Below, piece after piece: positions 6,053-7,579 of a stretch of DNA of 7,579 nucleotides. Source of the DNA: Betaproteobacteria bacterium UBA6910 (GTDB taxonomy: Bacteria > Pseudomonadota > Gammaproteobacteria > Burkholderiales > UBA6910). The notes beneath the pieces were generated by a model. The model was given only the letters and a program-made list of their open reading frames with translations. It was not told where the DNA came from and searched no databases. A program made the translations under genes and the position numbers. The stretch is taken from assembly GCA_002451065.1 (NCBI GenBank), contig DKBC01000034.1, positions 1 to 7,579 of the forward strand, written 5' to 3'. Position 1 is the first letter of the stretch. Each line of letters opens with the position of its first letter.

Positions 6053-6083
6053 TTCGGATGGTGCTGCAGCGCGCGCCTATAAT
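6053..6083 (+). promoter_or_regulatory. Promoter candidate for the PhaM-like gene
   Basis: A perfect TATAAT (6078-6083) lies 34 nt before the ATG. The best -35 is TTCGGA (6053-6058, 3/6) at a long 19-bp spacing, so an activator may be needed. The -10 sits inside the small palindrome CCTAT-A-ATAGG (6076-6086). The predicted leader is about 28 nt. Confidence 0.45.
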
Positions 6084-6117
6084 AGGAAGTCGCGGACCAC
6101 AGCAACGGGAGGGGAAG

Positions 6118-6384
6118 ATGGCGCAGCAGCCCGAGTTGCCGAAGGACATGTTCGAATTCATGCAGAAGATGTGGAACCCGCTCAATTTCCCGTTGCCCGG
6201 CATGTTCACGCCGACGGCAAATCTGGAGGATATTGAAAAGAAGATCACCGAAATGAAAACGGTCGAGACCTGGCTGACCATGAATATTGGTTTTGTCCAG
6301 ATGACGATCAAGACGCTCGAGATGCAGAAGGCGGCGCTGGAATCCCTGGCCGCAGCCGCGCCGAAGGCGGGCGAGGGGAAATAG
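6118..6384 (+). CDS. phaM: Short PhaM-like polyhydroxyalkanoate granule regulatory protein
   Basis: An 88-residue protein with a strong ribosome-binding site (GGGAGGGGA, 6108-6116) just before ATG 6118. Residues 11-30 carry MFEFMQKMWNPLNFPLPGMF, followed by NLEDIEKKITEMKTVETWL and an amphipathic helix (NIGFVQMTIKTLEMQKAALESL). This is the pattern I associate with the N-terminal region of betaproteobacterial PhaM. PhaM is known to bind and activate PHA synthase PhaC and to tether PHA granules to the nucleoid. In the well-studied Cupriavidus protein (over 250 residues) a long Lys/Ala/Pro-rich tail binds DNA. Here the protein stops after LAAAAPKAGEGK, so that tail is missing and no frameshift is evident. 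I infer it keeps synthase or self-association contacts but probably cannot tether DNA. No other PHA gene is in the window. The symbol is given on similarity only. Confidence 0.78.
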   Translation: MAQQPELPKDMFEFMQKMWNPLNFPLPGMFTPTANLEDIEKKITEMKTVETWLTMNIGFVQMTIKTLEMQKAALESLAAAAPKAGEGK

Positions 6385-6508
6385 ATCGCGCCGACGCGAG
6401 GCCGGGTGCGTTTCACGCCGCGCCAGCGCATAATGAATCGGGACGCCGGCCTTCACGGGAAGTCCAGGCTCCGATCGAATAGCAGCCCCTCGTCCAGTCC
6501 GGGGGGTA

Positions 6509-6539
6509 TATCTCCATAGCCGCACCTTCGAAGGAGATA
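6509..6539 (+). promoter_or_regulatory. Hairpin that can hide the ribosome-binding site of the ACT gene
   Basis: TATCTCC (6509-6515) is the perfect reverse complement of GGAGATA (6533-6539), which contains the Shine-Dalgarno sequence of the gene starting at 6543. The loop is 17 nt. A competing palindrome CCTTCGAAGG (6525-6534) overlaps the same site and could form a mutually exclusive structure. Confidence 0.4.
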
Positions 6540-6542
6540 AAC

Positions 6543-6956
6543 ATGGCTACGACCATACGCAAGACCGCCTACTTCAGCATGAAGGCGCCGAATCGCGCGG
6601 GGCAGGCTGCGCGCCTGCTCAATGGACTCGCCGCGCATGGAGTCAACCTGTTCGCGTTCACGGGTTTTCCGAACGCCGGGCGCGCCCAGGTTGATTTCGT
6701 CCCTTACGATGTCGCAAAATTTTTGCGCGCGGCGCGCAAGCTGGGGATGAAGGTCAACAAGAAGAAGACCGTCTTTCTGGCTCAGGGGGCCGACAAGGCC
6801 GGCGCAATCGCGGCCATATGCAGCAAGCTGTCGAAGGCGGGAATCAACATGGTGGCGATGGATGCAGTCACGGCGGGTCGTGGCCGCTATGGCGCCATGT
6901 TCTGGGTCAGACCGCGCGACACCGCCCGGGCCGCGCGAATACTTCGTGCACGGTGA
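6543..6956 (+). CDS. Tandem ACT-domain protein
   Basis: A 137-residue protein; ATG 6543 has a strong AAGGAGATAAAC leader. Two ACT-like beta-alpha-beta units are visible. The first (about residues 7-60) has APNRAGQAARLLNGLAAHGVNL followed by a beta strand AQVDFVPYD. The second (about 75-135) has GADKAGAIAAICSKLSKAGIN followed by MVAMDAVTAG and GAMFWVRPRD. ACT domains usually bind amino acids at the interface between helix 1 and strand 2. Both units keep the small-residue turn and the G(V/I)N, but have Ala in place of the common Pro before the Gly. No catalytic domain is attached, so it is a free-standing regulatory or ligand-binding protein, cytoplasmic, with unknown target. It is probably monocistronic: 158 nt separate it from the PhaM-like gene and 197 nt from the next gene. 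Translation may be gated by the hairpin over its ribosome-binding site. Confidence 0.82.
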   Translation: MATTIRKTAYFSMKAPNRAGQAARLLNGLAAHGVNLFAFTGFPNAGRAQVDFVPYDVAKFLRAARKLGMKVNKKKTVFLAQGADKAGAIAAICSKLSKAGINMVAMDAVTAGRGRYGAMFWVRPRDTARAARILRAR

Positions 6957-6980
6957 ACAACGCGTCAACAACGCGAAGGG

Positions 6981-6990
6981 GCCCGCGGGC
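6981..6990. repeat. 10-bp GC palindrome after the ACT gene
   Basis: GCCCGCGGGC is a perfect palindrome 24 nt after the ACT stop codon, preceded by a CGCG/CGCG pair (6961-6964 with 6972-6975). With no loop and no T-tract it is at most a weak transcription end signal. The rest of the gap to 7153 shows only the next gene's ribosome-binding site and a TTTAAT box (7106-7111) without a good -35. Confidence 0.25.
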
Positions 6991-7153
6991 GAAAGCCAAT
7001 GTTTCTCAGAGTCGCTTGTGCTGCCGCGGAGCCAGTCAGCGCGGCCGCGGGACGCAGCGTCCAGCGCCGGAACCGCGTGCGGATGGGCGCGCCTCGAAAA
7101 TGTGGTTTAATCACGCGCTTTGATCGTCTCAAGTTAAAACAAGGAGGAACTTC

Positions 7154-7579
7154 ATGCCCTATGCCATGAGAATTCACGAACACGGCGGAGCCGACAAGAT
7201 GCGGTGGGAAACGGTCGAAGTGGGCGATCCCGGGCCAGGCCAGGTGCGGGTACGAAACACTGCCGTGGGACTCAATTTTGTCGATATCTATCAGCGCAAC
7301 GGGCTCTATCCGATGCAGCTGCCCTTCACCCTGGGCTCGGAAGGCGCCGGCGTGGTCGAGGCGGTGGGCCCCAAGGTGAAGGAGTTCAAGGCCGGAGACC
7401 GTGTGGCCTACTCGAGTCCGCTCGGTGCCTACGCGGAAGTGTTGTTGCGCCCGGCGGAGCGCCTCGTGAAGATCCCTGCCGGGGTGGATGACAAGGCCGC
7501 CGCCGCAATGATGCTCAAGGGACTGACCGCCCAGTACCTCATCCGCCGCACCTATCGGGTGAAGAAGGGCGACACCATT
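7154..7579 (+). CDS. qorA: Zinc-free NADPH:quinone oxidoreductase (QorA type), N-terminal part, cut by right edge
   Basis: 142 codons are present out of about 325 in the family. ATG 7154 is preceded by a near-perfect Shine-Dalgarno AAGGAGGA (7141-7148); an internal ATG at codon 5 is less well placed. The GroES-like N-terminal domain of medium-chain dehydrogenase/reductases is clear: PGPGQVRVRN (26-35), GLNFVDIYQRNGLYP (39-53), LGSEGAGVVEAVG (60-72), KAGDRVAY (79-86), GAYAEV (91-96) and MMLKGLTAQYLIRR (119-132), which leads into the NADPH-binding domain beyond the edge. The catalytic and structural zinc ligands of alcohol dehydrogenases are absent, as expected for quinone oxidoreductases. Known role: one- or two-electron reduction of quinones or conjugated carbonyls with NADPH in the cytoplasm. 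The symbol rests on motif similarity and could also fit a close paralogue. Confidence 0.9.
   Translation, partial: MPYAMRIHEHGGADKMRWETVEVGDPGPGQVRVRNTAVGLNFVDIYQRNGLYPMQLPFTLGSEGAGVVEAVGPKVKEFKAGDRVAYSSPLGAYAEVLLRPAERLVKIPAGVDDKAAAAMMLKGLTAQYLIRRTYRVKKGDTI

Larger units (their letters stand above)
5814..6117. other. 304-nt spacer without a recognised gene
   Basis: It holds the GC stem-loop above, small imperfect inverted repeats (for example GCCGCC 5882-5887 with GGCGGC 5902-5907; CCGCC 5926-5930 with GGCGG 5936-5940), and the phaM-like promoter near its right end. An open frame runs in phase into the PhaM-like gene from 5767, but its translation is Arg/Ser-rich and unlike any family, so I treat the stretch as non-coding. 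Confidence 0.6.

Noticed and set aside
5767..6117. In-frame N-terminal extension of the PhaM-like protein
   Set aside because: It overlaps the end of the cyclophilin-like gene, crosses a terminator-like stem and a TATAAT, and is Arg/Ser-rich noise. ATG 6118 has a strong ribosome-binding site and starts the family motif.

Overview
The window is GC-rich bacterial chromosome with tightly spaced genes. It most likely comes from a betaproteobacterium. The best lineage marker is a PhaM-type PHA-granule protein at 6118-6384; the paralogous EF-G-like GTPase, the SLT transglycosylase and the QorA-type oxidoreductase fit that placement. It reads as core or near-core chromosome. No insertion sequence, phage gene, CRISPR array, tRNA or rRNA was recognised. 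Genes run off both edges.

Layout. (1) On the minus strand, 1329 down to the left edge, is the N-terminal 443 codons of an EF-G-like translational GTPase that lacks the usual catalytic histidine. A good sigma-70-like promoter lies about 190 bp upstream, with a GGGGTT/AACCCC inverted repeat over its -35. (2) On the plus strand, 1620-4058 holds three genes: an exported two-block protein of unknown function, an ECF sigma factor, and an overlapping single-pass membrane protein that is probably its anti-sigma factor. This looks like an envelope-signalling cassette, and it ends near a strong extended hairpin at 4104-4153. (3) A near-consensus promoter at 4391-4419 drives a leader of about 227 nt with several stem-loops. 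After it come a membrane-anchored lytic transglycosylase (4653-5420) and, 18 nt later, a cyclophilin-like-fold protein (5439-5813). (4) A spacer of about 300 bp ends in a TATAAT box and leads to a very short PhaM-like protein. (5) A two-ACT-domain protein (6543-6956) has a Shine-Dalgarno sequence that can pair perfectly with an upstream segment. (6) The N-terminal part of a zinc-free quinone oxidoreductase (7154 onward) is cut by the right edge.

How the genes may work together. The sigma factor and membrane protein are almost certainly translated together and probably form a transmembrane switch. The exported protein just upstream is a candidate target or signal component. The transglycosylase acts on the periplasmic cell wall, but it has its own promoter and a long structured leader, so it is probably controlled separately. 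The remaining genes appear to be single units, each with its own ribosome-binding site.

I found no clearly new multi-gene system. The observations most worth following up are the structured leader of the transglycosylase, the RBS-sequestering hairpin of the ACT gene, the short PhaM, the histidine-less GTPase with its promoter palindrome, and the unusual sigma/anti-sigma cassette. All calls come from reading the sequence; no database search was run.
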